From assembly GCA_910578965.1 (NCBI GenBank), contig CAJTSP010000026.1, positions 1 through 25,233 on the forward strand: a stretch of 25,233 bases of DNA, given 5' to 3'. Source of the DNA: an uncultured Oscillospiraceae bacterium (lineage in GTDB: Bacteria > Bacillota > Clostridia > Oscillospirales > Ruminococcaceae). A program made the translations under genes and the position numbers. The notes under the pieces were generated by a model that saw nothing but the letters and a program-made list of their open reading frames with translations, searched no databases and had not been told where the DNA came from. Positions 14,738-22,499 of the stretch are shown here, one piece after another (the first letter of the stretch is position 1; each line of letters opens with the position of its first letter).

Positions 14738-16069
14738 ATGAAAAAACTGGCTTGTCTTTTTTTGGCTGCGGTTATGGCGCTTGCGCTCGCCGCCTGCGGC
14801 TCCAGCCCGTCTTCCTCCCAGGCGCCGGCATCCGGCGCAGGCAGCACGGCCGGCGCCGGGAGCAGCGATGTGACCATTGAATATGCGGTTAATTTCCAGA
14901 TCGACGACCAGGTCACCGTGATGCAGGAGCTGGTCGACGCTTTTAAGGAGCAGACCGGCATCACGGTGGAGCTGACCCTTAACGGCACCGATTATGAGGC
15001 CACCATGAAAACCCGTATGGCGTCCGGCGATCTGCCCGATTTGTGGAACACCCACGGCTGGAGCGTTGCCCGCTACAGCGAATTCCTGACGCCCCTGAAC
15101 GACCAGCCCTGGTACCAGTATGTAGATGAGTCGGTCAAGGGCACGGTACAGGACAGCGGCGGCAATATCTACATCCTGCCCATCTGCGAAGGTGCAAACG
15201 GGATATTGTATAATGCGGAGGTCCTGCAAAACAACGGCATCGACCCTGCCGCACTGGCGGACATGGCCGATTTTGAGGCGGCGATGGACAAGCTGGCCCA
15301 GGCCGGGATCACCCCCATGTACCTGTCCAATGGCGGCAGCCAGACGAACAACGGCCACCTGATGGACGCCTGGCTCCCGGCCTTTTTGACCAATGCCAGC
15401 CTGGACACCAATTATGGCAGCCAGCTTTTGGACGGCACCTTTGACTGGAACGATTCCAAGCCGGCCTTTGATAGGATGGCCGAGTGGTGGCAGAAGGGCT
15501 ATTTCAACAAGGACGCCTCCACCGCCGACCGCAGCACCTGCTTCCGTGCGCTGGCCACCGGCGAATGCGCCTTTATGTTCTATACCAACGACGGCATCAA
15601 CGCCTGCCGCGATATCAACCTGGAGTGCAGCATCGGCATGCTGCCCATGCCCTCCACCGTTGAGGGCGGCCTTACCACCTGGGGCATCAGCGAGGGCAAC
15701 AATAGCTGCATCGGCATCTGGAAGGACACGAAGTATCCCGAGGAATGCAAGCAGTTTTTAGCCTACCTGGCCTCTCCCGAGGTTGCCAAGCGGGTGGCCG
15801 AGGAGATCGAGGGAGGCATCCCCGCGCTGACCAACCTTGAGGTGGAGGGCTACAGCGTAGAGGCCATCCGCGCCGGGCAGAAGCTGTACGAGGGCAAGGT
15901 AGAGTACGGCAGCTATTTCGACCAGGCCTACCTGCCCAGCGGCATGTTCTATGTGCTGCAAAACTCCTGCGCGGCGCTTTTTGAGGGCGAGGGCGGCACC
16001 GAAAAAAATATCCAGAACGCTATTGACCTGATGCAGACCAACTACACCGAGATGTACGGCGCCGCGTAA
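14738..16069 (+). CDS. ABC transporter sugar-binding lipoprotein (family 1)
   Basis: This 443-residue protein captures an oligosaccharide outside the cell for the two permeases downstream. It has a lipoprotein signal peptide with an LAAC lipobox (Cys20), then a Ser/Gly/Ala-rich linker, and a two-lobed extracellular binding domain (about residues 45-440). Typical family segments include VMQELVDAFKEQTGITVEL, MKTRMASGDLPDLW and GILYNAEVLQNNGID. Several exposed Trp and Tyr residues are consistent with sugar stacking. Context with GH28 and GH105 points to pectin-derived oligosaccharides; the sequence itself does not fix the ligand. It is first in the rightward operon, and the hairpin after it probably lets it be made in excess over the permeases. 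Confidence 0.93.
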   Translation: MKKLACLFLAAVMALALAACGSSPSSSQAPASGAGSTAGAGSSDVTIEYAVNFQIDDQVTVMQELVDAFKEQTGITVELTLNGTDYEATMKTRMASGDLPDLWNTHGWSVARYSEFLTPLNDQPWYQYVDESVKGTVQDSGGNIYILPICEGANGILYNAEVLQNNGIDPAALADMADFEAAMDKLAQAGITPMYLSNGGSQTNNGHLMDAWLPAFLTNASLDTNYGSQLLDGTFDWNDSKPAFDRMAEWWQKGYFNKDASTADRSTCFRALATGECAFMFYTNDGINACRDINLECSIGMLPMPSTVEGGLTTWGISEGNNSCIGIWKDTKYPEECKQFLAYLASPEVAKRVAEEIEGGIPALTNLEVEGYSVEAIRAGQKLYEGKVEYGSYFDQAYLPSGMFYVLQNSCAALFEGEGGTEKNIQNAIDLMQTNYTEMYGAA

Positions 16070-16158
16070 GGGCTGCGGGCAAAGCCGGGGAATCCTGGCG
16101 ACGCTTTGATGGCAGGGTACGGCCGGGCGGGTTGCAAAAACACGCCGCAAAGCACGAA

Positions 16159-16193
16159 GGGCGCGTTGCAGGGCTCCTTTTTGCAGCGCGCCC
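16159..16193 (+). other. Intercistronic hairpin between binding protein and permease genes
   Basis: A 12-base stem (16159-16170 with 16182-16193, one G-T pair) and an 11-base loop, followed by ATTTTAC. It could be a partial terminator or a 3'-end stabiliser for the upstream message. Confidence 0.6.
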
Positions 16194-16226
16194 ATTTTAC
16201 TGCAAGAACCTCAGGGAGGAACTGGT

Positions 16227-17099
16227 GTGAAAAAACTGTTTCGGTCCGGCGCCTGGTTTTACCTGCCGGCATTGCTGCTTGTGGCTTTTTTTGTGGCGTA
16301 TCCCTTTTTTAACGCGGTTTGCATCTCCTTTGTGCGGTGGAACGGCTACTCGGCCTCCCGCACCTTTATCGGGCTGGGCAATTATCTCACCATGCTTGGG
16401 GACCGGGTTTTTCGCAGCACCTTTTTCAACACCCTGGTCTATGGCTTTGGCTCCACGGCGCTCGATGTTGCGTTAGGCCTTGCCCTGGCGGTTTTTTTGG
16501 ATGCCAAATTCCCCGGCCGCAATCTTACCCGCACGGTCATTTATCTGCCGGTGCTCATCTCGGGGCTCGTGATGGGGTATATCATGTATTTCATGTTCCA
16601 GTACAGCCATGGCGCGCTCAACGACATCCTGCTCCTTTTTGGCCTCGAGGCGGTGGACTGGCTGGCCGACCGGCAAAAGGCGGTTGCCGTGATTACCCTC
16701 GTCAACTCCTGGCAGTTTGTGGGCAATACCATGATTATCTTTTTGGCCGGGCTGCAAAGCATCCCGCGTAGCTGCTATGAGGCGGCCGAGCTGGACGGCG
16801 CGGTGGGCTGGCAGCGGTTCCGCAATATCACCCTGCCGCTGCTGCTGCCCGCAACCTCCAGCGCGGTCATCCTCAATCTCATCGGCGGCCTCAAGCTGTA
16901 CGAGATCATCGTGGCCCTGACGGGCGGCGGACCGGCCAAGGGCTCGCATTCCCTATCCACCTTTATTGCCGACGAATATTTTTCGTCCGAAAAGGCGGGC
17001 TATGCGGCGGCGTTGGGCGTGTTCAGCTTTGTGTTTATCATGGTCGTGGCCAACCTGGTCAACGGATATTTCCGCCGGAAGGAGAGGGAACAGGGATGA
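16227..17099 (+). CDS. ABC sugar transporter permease (MalF/UgpA-like)
   Basis: This 290-residue inner-membrane subunit has six predicted transmembrane segments. The EAA loop YEAAELDGAVGWQRFRNITLP contacts the ATPase, and the family C-terminal GGGPAKGSHSLSTFI segment follows. The start is a GTG at 16227, with AGGGAGGA six bases upstream; no ATG fits the conserved N-terminus. It overlaps the next permease by ATGA. It pairs with the binding protein upstream, and no ATPase gene is present in the locus. Confidence 0.93.
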   Translation: MKKLFRSGAWFYLPALLLVAFFVAYPFFNAVCISFVRWNGYSASRTFIGLGNYLTMLGDRVFRSTFFNTLVYGFGSTALDVALGLALAVFLDAKFPGRNLTRTVIYLPVLISGLVMGYIMYFMFQYSHGALNDILLLFGLEAVDWLADRQKAVAVITLVNSWQFVGNTMIIFLAGLQSIPRSCYEAAELDGAVGWQRFRNITLPLLLPATSSAVILNLIGGLKLYEIIVALTGGGPAKGSHSLSTFIADEYFSSEKAGYAAALGVFSFVFIMVVANLVNGYFRRKEREQG

Positions 17100-17920
17100 A
17101 AAAGAAACAGCGTATTTCCAGGCTGTCGCACATGCTCGTTTCCCTGCTGGTCTGCCTGGTTTACCTCATGCCCTTTTATGTGGTGCTCATGGTATCCCTC
17201 AAGCCCGTCAGCGATACCAGCTCCCGCCTGGCCCCGCCCGCGTCGCTCTATCTGCAAAACTATGCCAAGGCGCTGCAAAATGGCCAGATCCTCAACGCCA
17301 TCAAGAACAACGCCGTCATCCTGGTACTGTCGGTACTGGTGATTGTTGTGGTGGGCAGTATGGCCGCCTATCCGCTTGCCCGGGTCCAAAGCCGGGCCAA
17401 CGAGCTGGTCCGCCGGCTGTTTATGGGCATTATGATGATTACCCCTTTGACCATCCTGGTGGGCCTGTATTCCATCCTCAGCCGGATCAAGGCCATATCC
17501 ACCTACTGGGGGATCGTTCTGGTTTTGTCTGCATTTGGCGTTCCTATGGCGGTTTTCCTCTATTCCAACTTTATTTCGGCCATTCCCAAGGAGCTGGACG
17601 AGGCCGCCATGATCGACGGCGCGGGCCGCCTGAAAACCTTTTTCCTGGTGATCTTCCCGCAGTTGGGCCCGGTTACCGTAACGGTTGTAATTATGCAGGG
17701 CGTTACCATCTGGAACAACTACCTGTTTACCCATTACATCCTGCAAAAGCGGGAGCTGTTTACCGTGACCCAGGTGATCCAAGGGTATTTTTCCACAACC
17801 AGCTCGGACTATGGCGGGGCGGCCAGCGTTGCAATCTTGGGGATGCTCCCGGTTGTAATCGCCTTTGCGTTTTTGCAAAAGTACTTTATCCAGGGCACGG
17901 TAGACAGTGCGATCAAATAA
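17096..17920 (+). CDS. ABC sugar transporter permease (MalG/UgpE-like)
   Basis: This 274-residue second permease has six predicted membrane segments and the EAA loop LDEAAMIDGAGRLKTFFLVIFPQL. Its N-terminus (FYVVLMVSLKPVSD) and C-terminus (LQKYFIQGTVDSAIK) are typical of MalG-type subunits. It starts at the ATGA overlap with the first permease; a GGAGAGGGAACAGG stretch upstream supplies the ribosome binding site. The two permeases should form a heterodimer served by a shared MsmK/UgpC-type ATPase encoded elsewhere. Confidence 0.93.
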   Translation: MKKKQRISRLSHMLVSLLVCLVYLMPFYVVLMVSLKPVSDTSSRLAPPASLYLQNYAKALQNGQILNAIKNNAVILVLSVLVIVVVGSMAAYPLARVQSRANELVRRLFMGIMMITPLTILVGLYSILSRIKAISTYWGIVLVLSAFGVPMAVFLYSNFISAIPKELDEAAMIDGAGRLKTFFLVIFPQLGPVTVTVVIMQGVTIWNNYLFTHYILQKRELFTVTQVIQGYFSTTSSDYGGAASVAILGMLPVVIAFAFLQKYFIQGTVDSAIK

Positions 17921-17933
17921 AGGGGGCGTACCA

Positions 17934-18860
17934 GTGGAAAAGGTTATTGACGCGCACATCCACGTCTGCCGTTATATCAGCGGCTTTGGCGAGGGCGGCG
18001 AAATGCAGGCCATCGGTAAGGGCTATGCGCAGTATGCGGACGGCACGGCCTTTCAGATGATCCCGGATTTTCTGGGGGAGTACGGGGTAACTCCCGAGGC
18101 GGTGATCCGCCAGATGGATGCCGCAGGCGTGGAAAAGGCCGTGATGCTGCAGGGGCAGTTTTTGGGGATGCAGAACCTGTATACCTGGCAGGCGGCCCAA
18201 AAGTATCCGGGCCGGCTGGCGGCGGCCGCCATGTACGACCCCTTCTGCCGCAATGCCGGCGCGGTGCGCCGGCATCTGTTTGAGGAGCTGAAGTTTTCCA
18301 TCCTCAAGCTGGAGGTGAGCACCGGCAGCGGGCTGATGAGCTATCATGACAGCTTTGCGCTGGATGGCGAAATGATGGAGGAGGTGCTGTGCTATGCGCA
18401 GGCGCAGGGCAATGTAGTGGTGTTTGACATTGGCCGGTACGGCAGCGAATGTTGGCAGCCGCAGGCCCTTGCCCGCGCCGCCCGCCGCCACCCGGGCCTG
18501 CAGTTTGTCGTATGCCACTTGCTGGCGCCGCAGGGCAGGGCGCACGAGGCAGAATGGCGCGAGGGCATGCGGGCGCTCGCGCTGGAAAACGTCGCGTTTG
18601 ACCTTGCCAGCCTGCCCTCCAACCAGGGGGAGGCGTACCCCTATCCAAACGCGGCGGAGCTGGTGCGCCAGGCCATTGGCATGGTGGGCAGCGACCATTT
18701 GATGTGGGGCAGCGACCTGCCGATGAACCTTTGCCGAGCAAGCTACCGGGAGCTGATCGATTACATCCGGCTGGATTCGCAGATCAACAGCCGCGACAAG
18801 GACAACATCCTGTATCGCACGGCCGAGCGCATCTATTTTCAGGAACAGGGAGGAGCTTAG
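17934..18860 (+). CDS. Amidohydrolase-2 family metal-dependent hydrolase
   Basis: This 308-residue TIM-barrel protein starts with the metal motif DAHIH (His8, His10). It has His195 in the strand-6 position (FVVCHLLAP) and Asp261 (WGSDLP) in the strand-8 position. At the strand-5 position, where the family usually has His, the sequence reads VVVFDIGRYG (Asp165). The family includes sugar lactonases, dicarboxylate lactonases and decarboxylases. In a sugar-acid locus with a dehydrogenase, a lactonase role is plausible but unproven. The GTG at 17934 is preferred because AGGGGG precedes it and the DAHIH motif follows at the usual distance. A GTG at 17907 in the same frame has no site. It lies 13 bases after the permease gene and 3 before GH105. 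Confidence 0.8.
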   Translation: MEKVIDAHIHVCRYISGFGEGGEMQAIGKGYAQYADGTAFQMIPDFLGEYGVTPEAVIRQMDAAGVEKAVMLQGQFLGMQNLYTWQAAQKYPGRLAAAAMYDPFCRNAGAVRRHLFEELKFSILKLEVSTGSGLMSYHDSFALDGEMMEEVLCYAQAQGNVVVFDIGRYGSECWQPQALARAARRHPGLQFVVCHLLAPQGRAHEAEWREGMRALALENVAFDLASLPSNQGEAYPYPNAAELVRQAIGMVGSDHLMWGSDLPMNLCRASYRELIDYIRLDSQINSRDKDNILYRTAERIYFQEQGGA

Positions 18861-18863
18861 AGG

Positions 18864-19952
18864 ATGCAGGTGGAATGGAAACGCCTGGAAAATTTTTTTC
18901 GGCACTTTCTTGCGGGCGGCCTGCCCGGGGGGCCGTGGAACTACACCGACGATATTTTGGCGGTGGGGGCTTATGGCTTGTGGCACGCCACCGGCGACGA
19001 CGCCTACCGGCAGGGTATCCTGCGCCTGGCCCAAAACCGCCTGCCGCGGCCCTCGCAAAAGGAGGAAATCCCCCACAACCTGGACGCCATCAGCGCCGCC
19101 AAGACCTACCGCATCCTGGCCGAGCTGACCGGGCAGGAGTGCTTTTGCCGATGGGAGGGGTTCTGCCGCCAGCGTCTGGAGGACCATCCGAGGACCGAGA
19201 GCGGAAATTTTTGGCATAAGGATATCTATCCTTATCAGGTCTGGCTGGACGGGCTGTACATGGCAATGCCTGTTTATATGCTCCGGGAAGACCGGCAGGA
19301 CGATGCGCTTGCTCAGTTCCGGGTGGTACGGCAAAAGCTGTATGACGGGCAGACCCGGCTGTATCGGCACGCCTGGGACGAGCGCCGGCAGCAGGAGTGG
19401 GCCGACCCTGTGACCGGCCAGTCCCCCAATGTCTGGCTGCGGGCTATGGGATGGTATCTGATGGCCCTGACCGATTGCTTCTCCCTGACCGTGAACCCCG
19501 CCGGCCGGGAGTATCTGACCGGACTGCTGCGGGAGGCGGTTGAGGGGCTGATGCCCTACCGCGACCCTGCCTCGGGCATGTTTTTACAGTTGGTCGATCT
19601 CGGGCCCCAAAACGGCAACTATCCCGAGACCTCCGGCACCGCTATGGCGGCTTACGCCCTGATGAAGGGATGCCGCTTAGGGATGCTGCCCGCGAAATAC
19701 CAAAAAACCGGCGGCGAGCTCCTTGCCTGCACGGTGCGCCGCCAGCTCTTCCCGGAAAACGGCGCAGACGCCCTGCATGGCATCTGCGCGAGCGCAGGCC
19801 TTGGCCCAGGGCCGGACAATCGCCCGGACCGCGACGGGACCGTGCGGTACTATCTCAGCGAACGCCTTGGGCTGAATAATCCCCACGGGGTCGCGGCCGT
19901 CATGATGGCCGCCGCCGAATACATCCTTGGGGCACAAAACCCGGCTACATAA
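18864..19952 (+). CDS. GH105 unsaturated rhamnogalacturonyl/galacturonyl hydrolase
   Basis: GH105 enzymes (YteR/YesR type) remove the 4,5-unsaturated galacturonyl residue left at the end of pectin oligosaccharides by pectate or rhamnogalacturonan lyases. The reaction is a vinyl-ether hydration. The 362-residue alpha/alpha-barrel protein has the family motifs: VWLDGLYMAMP with Asp129 as the likely catalytic acid, YRHAWDE (167-173), WLRAMGWY (191-198) and ETSGTAMAAYAL. The length fits a single-domain GH105. No signal peptide, so it acts in the cytoplasm. The ATG at 18864 has GGGAGGAG about eight bases upstream and lies three bases after the amidohydrolase stop. This gene is the strongest evidence that lyase-type pectin products are imported. 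Confidence 0.93.
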   Translation: MQVEWKRLENFFRHFLAGGLPGGPWNYTDDILAVGAYGLWHATGDDAYRQGILRLAQNRLPRPSQKEEIPHNLDAISAAKTYRILAELTGQECFCRWEGFCRQRLEDHPRTESGNFWHKDIYPYQVWLDGLYMAMPVYMLREDRQDDALAQFRVVRQKLYDGQTRLYRHAWDERRQQEWADPVTGQSPNVWLRAMGWYLMALTDCFSLTVNPAGREYLTGLLREAVEGLMPYRDPASGMFLQLVDLGPQNGNYPETSGTAMAAYALMKGCRLGMLPAKYQKTGGELLACTVRRQLFPENGADALHGICASAGLGPGPDNRPDRDGTVRYYLSERLGLNNPHGVAAVMMAAAEYILGAQNPAT

Positions 19953-20123
19953 GGGGGTATAAGGGCCCGGCTTGTAACGGTCGGGCGGCGCAAAGGAGCG
20001 GATCATCCTCCGGCAGCTCTGGGCGGCGGGGCAAACAGGACCTCCGACTTTGTTTTCTTGTGGAACCGCCGCGAATGTCCTGCCGTCTTAAACTTTTTAC
20101 GGGCCCGTTTTGCGGCTTTTGTC

Positions 20124-20151
20124 TTGACATTTGGTTTTTTTAGGGTATAAT
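20124..20151 (+). promoter_or_regulatory. Promoter of the lysine riboswitch-transporter unit
   Basis: TTGACA (20124-20129), a 16-base spacer and TATAAT (20146-20151), both perfect. A 7-base stem hairpin (CCCCCTT with AAGGGGG, 20164-20185) begins the leader. Confidence 0.85.
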
Positions 20152-20194
20152 TATGCACGATTTCCCCCTTATTGCATAAAGGGGGACAAAAACC

Positions 20195-20366
20195 AGCCAT
20201 GATAGAGGCGCGGCTCGCCATCAGTACCATCGGCAAACCGGCAGGCACCGGCGATGGGAAAGGGGCGGCCGCCGAAACGCCTGTTCCCCCGTGCCCTGCG
20301 GGGCGGGCGTTGGGCCGCCGGATAAGATCCGGCGGACTGTCACGCAAGTGGAGCGCTGTCATGCCG
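20195..20366 (+). promoter_or_regulatory. Lysine riboswitch (L-box) aptamer
   Basis: The segment has the conserved L-box pieces in order: GATAGAGGCGCG (20201-20212), the loop-E type AGTA (20223-20226), GGGAAAGGGGC then GCCGAAACG (20256-20279), an internal long-arm stem (CCGCCGGA with TCCGGCGG, 20315-20335), then ACTGTCACGCAAGTGGAGCG. The P1 helix closes it: CATGATAG (20198-20205) pairs with CTGTCATG (20356-20363), 8 base pairs including one G-T. Lysine binding is expected to stabilise P1 and leave the downstream terminator free to form, switching the transporter off. Confidence 0.87.
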
Positions 20367-20384
20367 CCGCGCGGGAGCCTTCTG

Positions 20385-20422
20385 TGCAGCCATGACGCTT
20401 TGTCCATGGCTGCATTTTTGTT
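20385..20422 (+). terminator. Riboswitch-controlled terminator
   Basis: A perfect 10-base stem (20385-20394 with 20405-20414), 10-base loop and TTTTTGTT. The 3' strand of P1 (GTCATG, 20358-20363) can instead pair with CATGAC (20391-20396) inside the terminator, giving a clear antiterminator. Confidence 0.9.
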
Positions 20423-20473
20423 GGGCGCGGGGCCGCCGGCCCCCTGCCCCGAGAGGAGCGTAGCGAGCGTATC

Positions 20474-22090
20474 ATGAAAAAGTCAAGCCTTGTTACCCTT
20501 GCGGCAGCGGCTGCCGCGCTGGTCATGGCGGCGGCGGTCGCTTTCAGCGGCGTTGAGACCGTTGCCACCTTCTGGGCCCTGGTGCCGCCCATCGTGGCCA
20601 TCGGGCTGGCCCTTATCACCAAGGAGGTGTATTCCTCCCTCTTTATCGGCATCACGGTGGGCGCGCTGCTGGCCAGCGGCGGCTCGCTGTCCGCCGCGGT
20701 GGATCATGTGGTAAGCGACGGCATCATCGCGGCCATCCAGGGCACCGCCGGCATCTTTTTGTTCCTGGTCATCCTGGGCGCCATCGTGGCCCTCATCAAC
20801 AAGTCGGGCGGGTCGGCTGCCTTCGGCCGCTGGGCCAAGGCCAACATCAAAAGCCGGGTGGGCGCGCAACTGGCCGCCTTTGTGCTGGGGGTGCTGATCT
20901 TTATTGACGACTACTTCAACTGCCTGACCGTGGGCAGCGTGATGCAGCCGGTCACCGACAGCCACCGTATCTCCCGCGCAAAGCTGGCCTACCTGATCGA
21001 CGCCACCGCTGCGCCGGTCTGCATGATCGCCCCCATCAGCAGTTGGGCGGCCGCCGTGGCCTCCTACACCGAGGGCACCGGGCTTTCGGGCATCGAGCTG
21101 TTTGTGCGGGCCATCCCCTACAACTTCTACTCGCTGCTGACCTTTGTGTTTATCATCGCGCTGGTGCTTTTAGGGGCCGACTACGGCCCCATGGCCCGGC
21201 ACGAGCGCAACGCCATTGAAAACGGCGACCTCTTCTCCACCGACGAGCGGGTAGACGAGCTGACCGCCGAGCAGAACCCCCGCGGCCGGGTGCCGGACCT
21301 GGTGCTGCCCATTGTGACGCTGGTGATCATCTCGGTGATCGGGCTGATCTATGTGGGCGGCTTTTTTGGGACAGACATCTGGGGCGGAACCGACTGCGCC
21401 GGGGATTTCATCGCCGCCTTTGGCAACACCGACGCCACGGTGGGCCTGCCCTGGGGCGCGATCCTGGCCCTGATCCTGATCGTTTTGTACATGCTGGCCC
21501 GCAAGCTGGTGACCTTTAAGGAAGCGATGGACTGTGTGCCCCAGGGCTTTATCGCCATGGTGCCGGCCATCACCATCCTGACCATGGCCGCCTCGCTCAA
21601 GAACATCTCCAACGACCTGCTGGGCTCGGCCGCCTATGTGGAGGCCCTGATGCAGAACGCCGCGCCCGGCCTGGCCCGGCTGCTGCCGGCCGTGATCTTT
21701 GTGGTAGGCTGCCTTTTGGCCTTTGCCACCGGCACAAGCTGGGGCACCTTCGGCATCCTGATCCCCATTGTATCCCGCATGTTTGGGGCCGAGGACCCGA
21801 TGCTCTACATCGGCATCTCGGCCTGCCTGGCGGGCGCGGTCTGCGGCGACCACTGCTCGCCCATCAGCGACACCACCATCATGTCCTCGGCGGGGGCGCG
21901 CTGCGTGCACGTGCTGCACGTTTCCACCCAGATTCCCTATGCCGCTGCGGTAGCGGCCATCAGCTTTATCTGCTTTATCGTGGCCGGCTTTGTGCAGAAC
22001 GCCTTGATCTGCCTGGCGCTGGGCACGGTGCTGACCATTGGCTTTTTGCTCTTCATGCGCCGGCGTGCCCAGGCGGGCAAGGCCGGCTGA
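20474..22090 (+). CDS. NhaC-superfamily transporter, probable lysine transporter
   Basis: The 538-residue protein has about 11-12 predicted membrane segments. It matches the Na+/H+ antiporter NhaC superfamily: GVLIFIDDYFNCLTVGSVM, PISSWAAAVASYTEG, FATGTSWGTFGILIPI and CGDHCSPISDTTIMSSAGA are its hallmark stretches. Family members act as Na+/H+ antiporters or Na+-coupled metabolite carriers. The lysine riboswitch directly upstream makes lysine uptake the best prediction; NhaC-type genes under L-boxes have been proposed as lysine transporters. The AGGAG site lies about 15 bases before the ATG, farther than usual, and no in-frame alternative start exists. The gene is monocistronic with its own terminator. 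It has no link to the pectin locus beside it. Confidence 0.9.
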   Translation: MKKSSLVTLAAAAAALVMAAAVAFSGVETVATFWALVPPIVAIGLALITKEVYSSLFIGITVGALLASGGSLSAAVDHVVSDGIIAAIQGTAGIFLFLVILGAIVALINKSGGSAAFGRWAKANIKSRVGAQLAAFVLGVLIFIDDYFNCLTVGSVMQPVTDSHRISRAKLAYLIDATAAPVCMIAPISSWAAAVASYTEGTGLSGIELFVRAIPYNFYSLLTFVFIIALVLLGADYGPMARHERNAIENGDLFSTDERVDELTAEQNPRGRVPDLVLPIVTLVIISVIGLIYVGGFFGTDIWGGTDCAGDFIAAFGNTDATVGLPWGAILALILIVLYMLARKLVTFKEAMDCVPQGFIAMVPAITILTMAASLKNISNDLLGSAAYVEALMQNAAPGLARLLPAVIFVVGCLLAFATGTSWGTFGILIPIVSRMFGAEDPMLYIGISACLAGAVCGDHCSPISDTTIMSSAGARCVHVLHVSTQIPYAAAVAAISFICFIVAGFVQNALICLALGTVLTIGFLLFMRRRAQAGKAG

Positions 22091-22171
22091 GGCCCTGCGG
22101 CGCGGGGCAGCGAGGGCGGACGGACCTTCTTTCGCCCGGCTTTGGCGGCTGGCTGTTTTTGCAGAACCCGG

Positions 22172-22202
22172 GGGCGCACATCCCTGTGCGCCCTCTTTTT
22201 TT
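22172..22202 (+). terminator. Terminator of the NhaC-type transporter
   Basis: A perfect 9-base stem (22172-22180 with 22185-22193), TCCC loop, then TCTTTTTTT. Confidence 0.92.
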
Positions 22203-22254
22203 GCGCGTCCGTTGCCTTCCGGCCCGGTTTTTGCCGGTGGGGCCAAAAAAACTC

Positions 22255-22283
22255 TTGCATTTTGCTCACAGGCGGGGTATAAT
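22255..22283 (+). promoter_or_regulatory. tRNA-Asn promoter
   Basis: TTGCAT (22255-22260), a 17-base spacer and TATAAT (22278-22283). Confidence 0.85.
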
Positions 22284-22300
22284 AACAAAGCATCCAATAT

Positions 22301-22376
22301 TCCTCCTTAGCTCAGTCGGTAGAGCATGCGGCTGTTAACCGCAGGGTCGTTGGTTCGAGCCCAACAGGGGGAGCCA
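22301..22376 (+). tRNA. tRNA-Asn, anticodon GTT
   Basis: This is a 76-base cloverleaf with encoded CCA. The acceptor is TCCTCCT with AGGGGGA, the D stem GCTC/GAGC, and the anticodon stem TGCGG/CCGCA around loop CTGTTAA, giving GTT. The T arm is GTTGG-TTCGAGC-CCAAC and the discriminator base is G. It marks the boundary between GC-rich core DNA and the AT-richer segment downstream, so its 3' end is a candidate integration site. Confidence 0.95.
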
Positions 22377-22377
22377 G

Positions 22378-22413
22378 AAACTGCCCGGTCATGCACATGG
22401 CCGGGCAGTTTTG
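22378..22413 (+). terminator. tRNA-Asn terminator
   Basis: A long stem (22378-22392 with 22397-22411, one G-T pair) around loop GCAC, ending in TTTT. Confidence 0.88.
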
Positions 22414-22463
22414 TATACAAAACGAATATCAAAAGCAGATATGTGGGTTCATACAGGCGCCAC

Positions 22464-22499
22464 AAAGCCCGGCGGGGAAACGACCAGCCGGGCTTTTTT
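22464..22499 (+). terminator. Second terminator after tRNA-Asn, facing the leftward island genes
   Basis: A 10-base stem (22464-22473 with 22487-22496), 13-base loop and a six-T run. It is oriented for rightward transcription and would shield the leftward genes from readthrough. Confidence 0.8.

Noticed and set aside
17913..19370. 485-residue leftward open frame opposite the amidohydrolase and GH105 genes
   Set aside because: It is an antisense shadow caused by high third-position GC; both plus-strand genes have clear motifs and ribosome binding sites.
20003..20150. Lys/Arg-rich leftward frame (KTKAAKRARKKFKTAG) faintly like ribosomal protein L35
   Set aside because: No start codon or ribosome binding site at the right place, no L35 C-terminal pattern, and it runs through the strong rightward promoter at 20124-20151.
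21170..22297. 375-residue leftward open frame opposite the NhaC-type gene
   Set aside because: Low-complexity His/Gly/Asp-rich shadow of a clear transporter gene, with no ribosome binding site.
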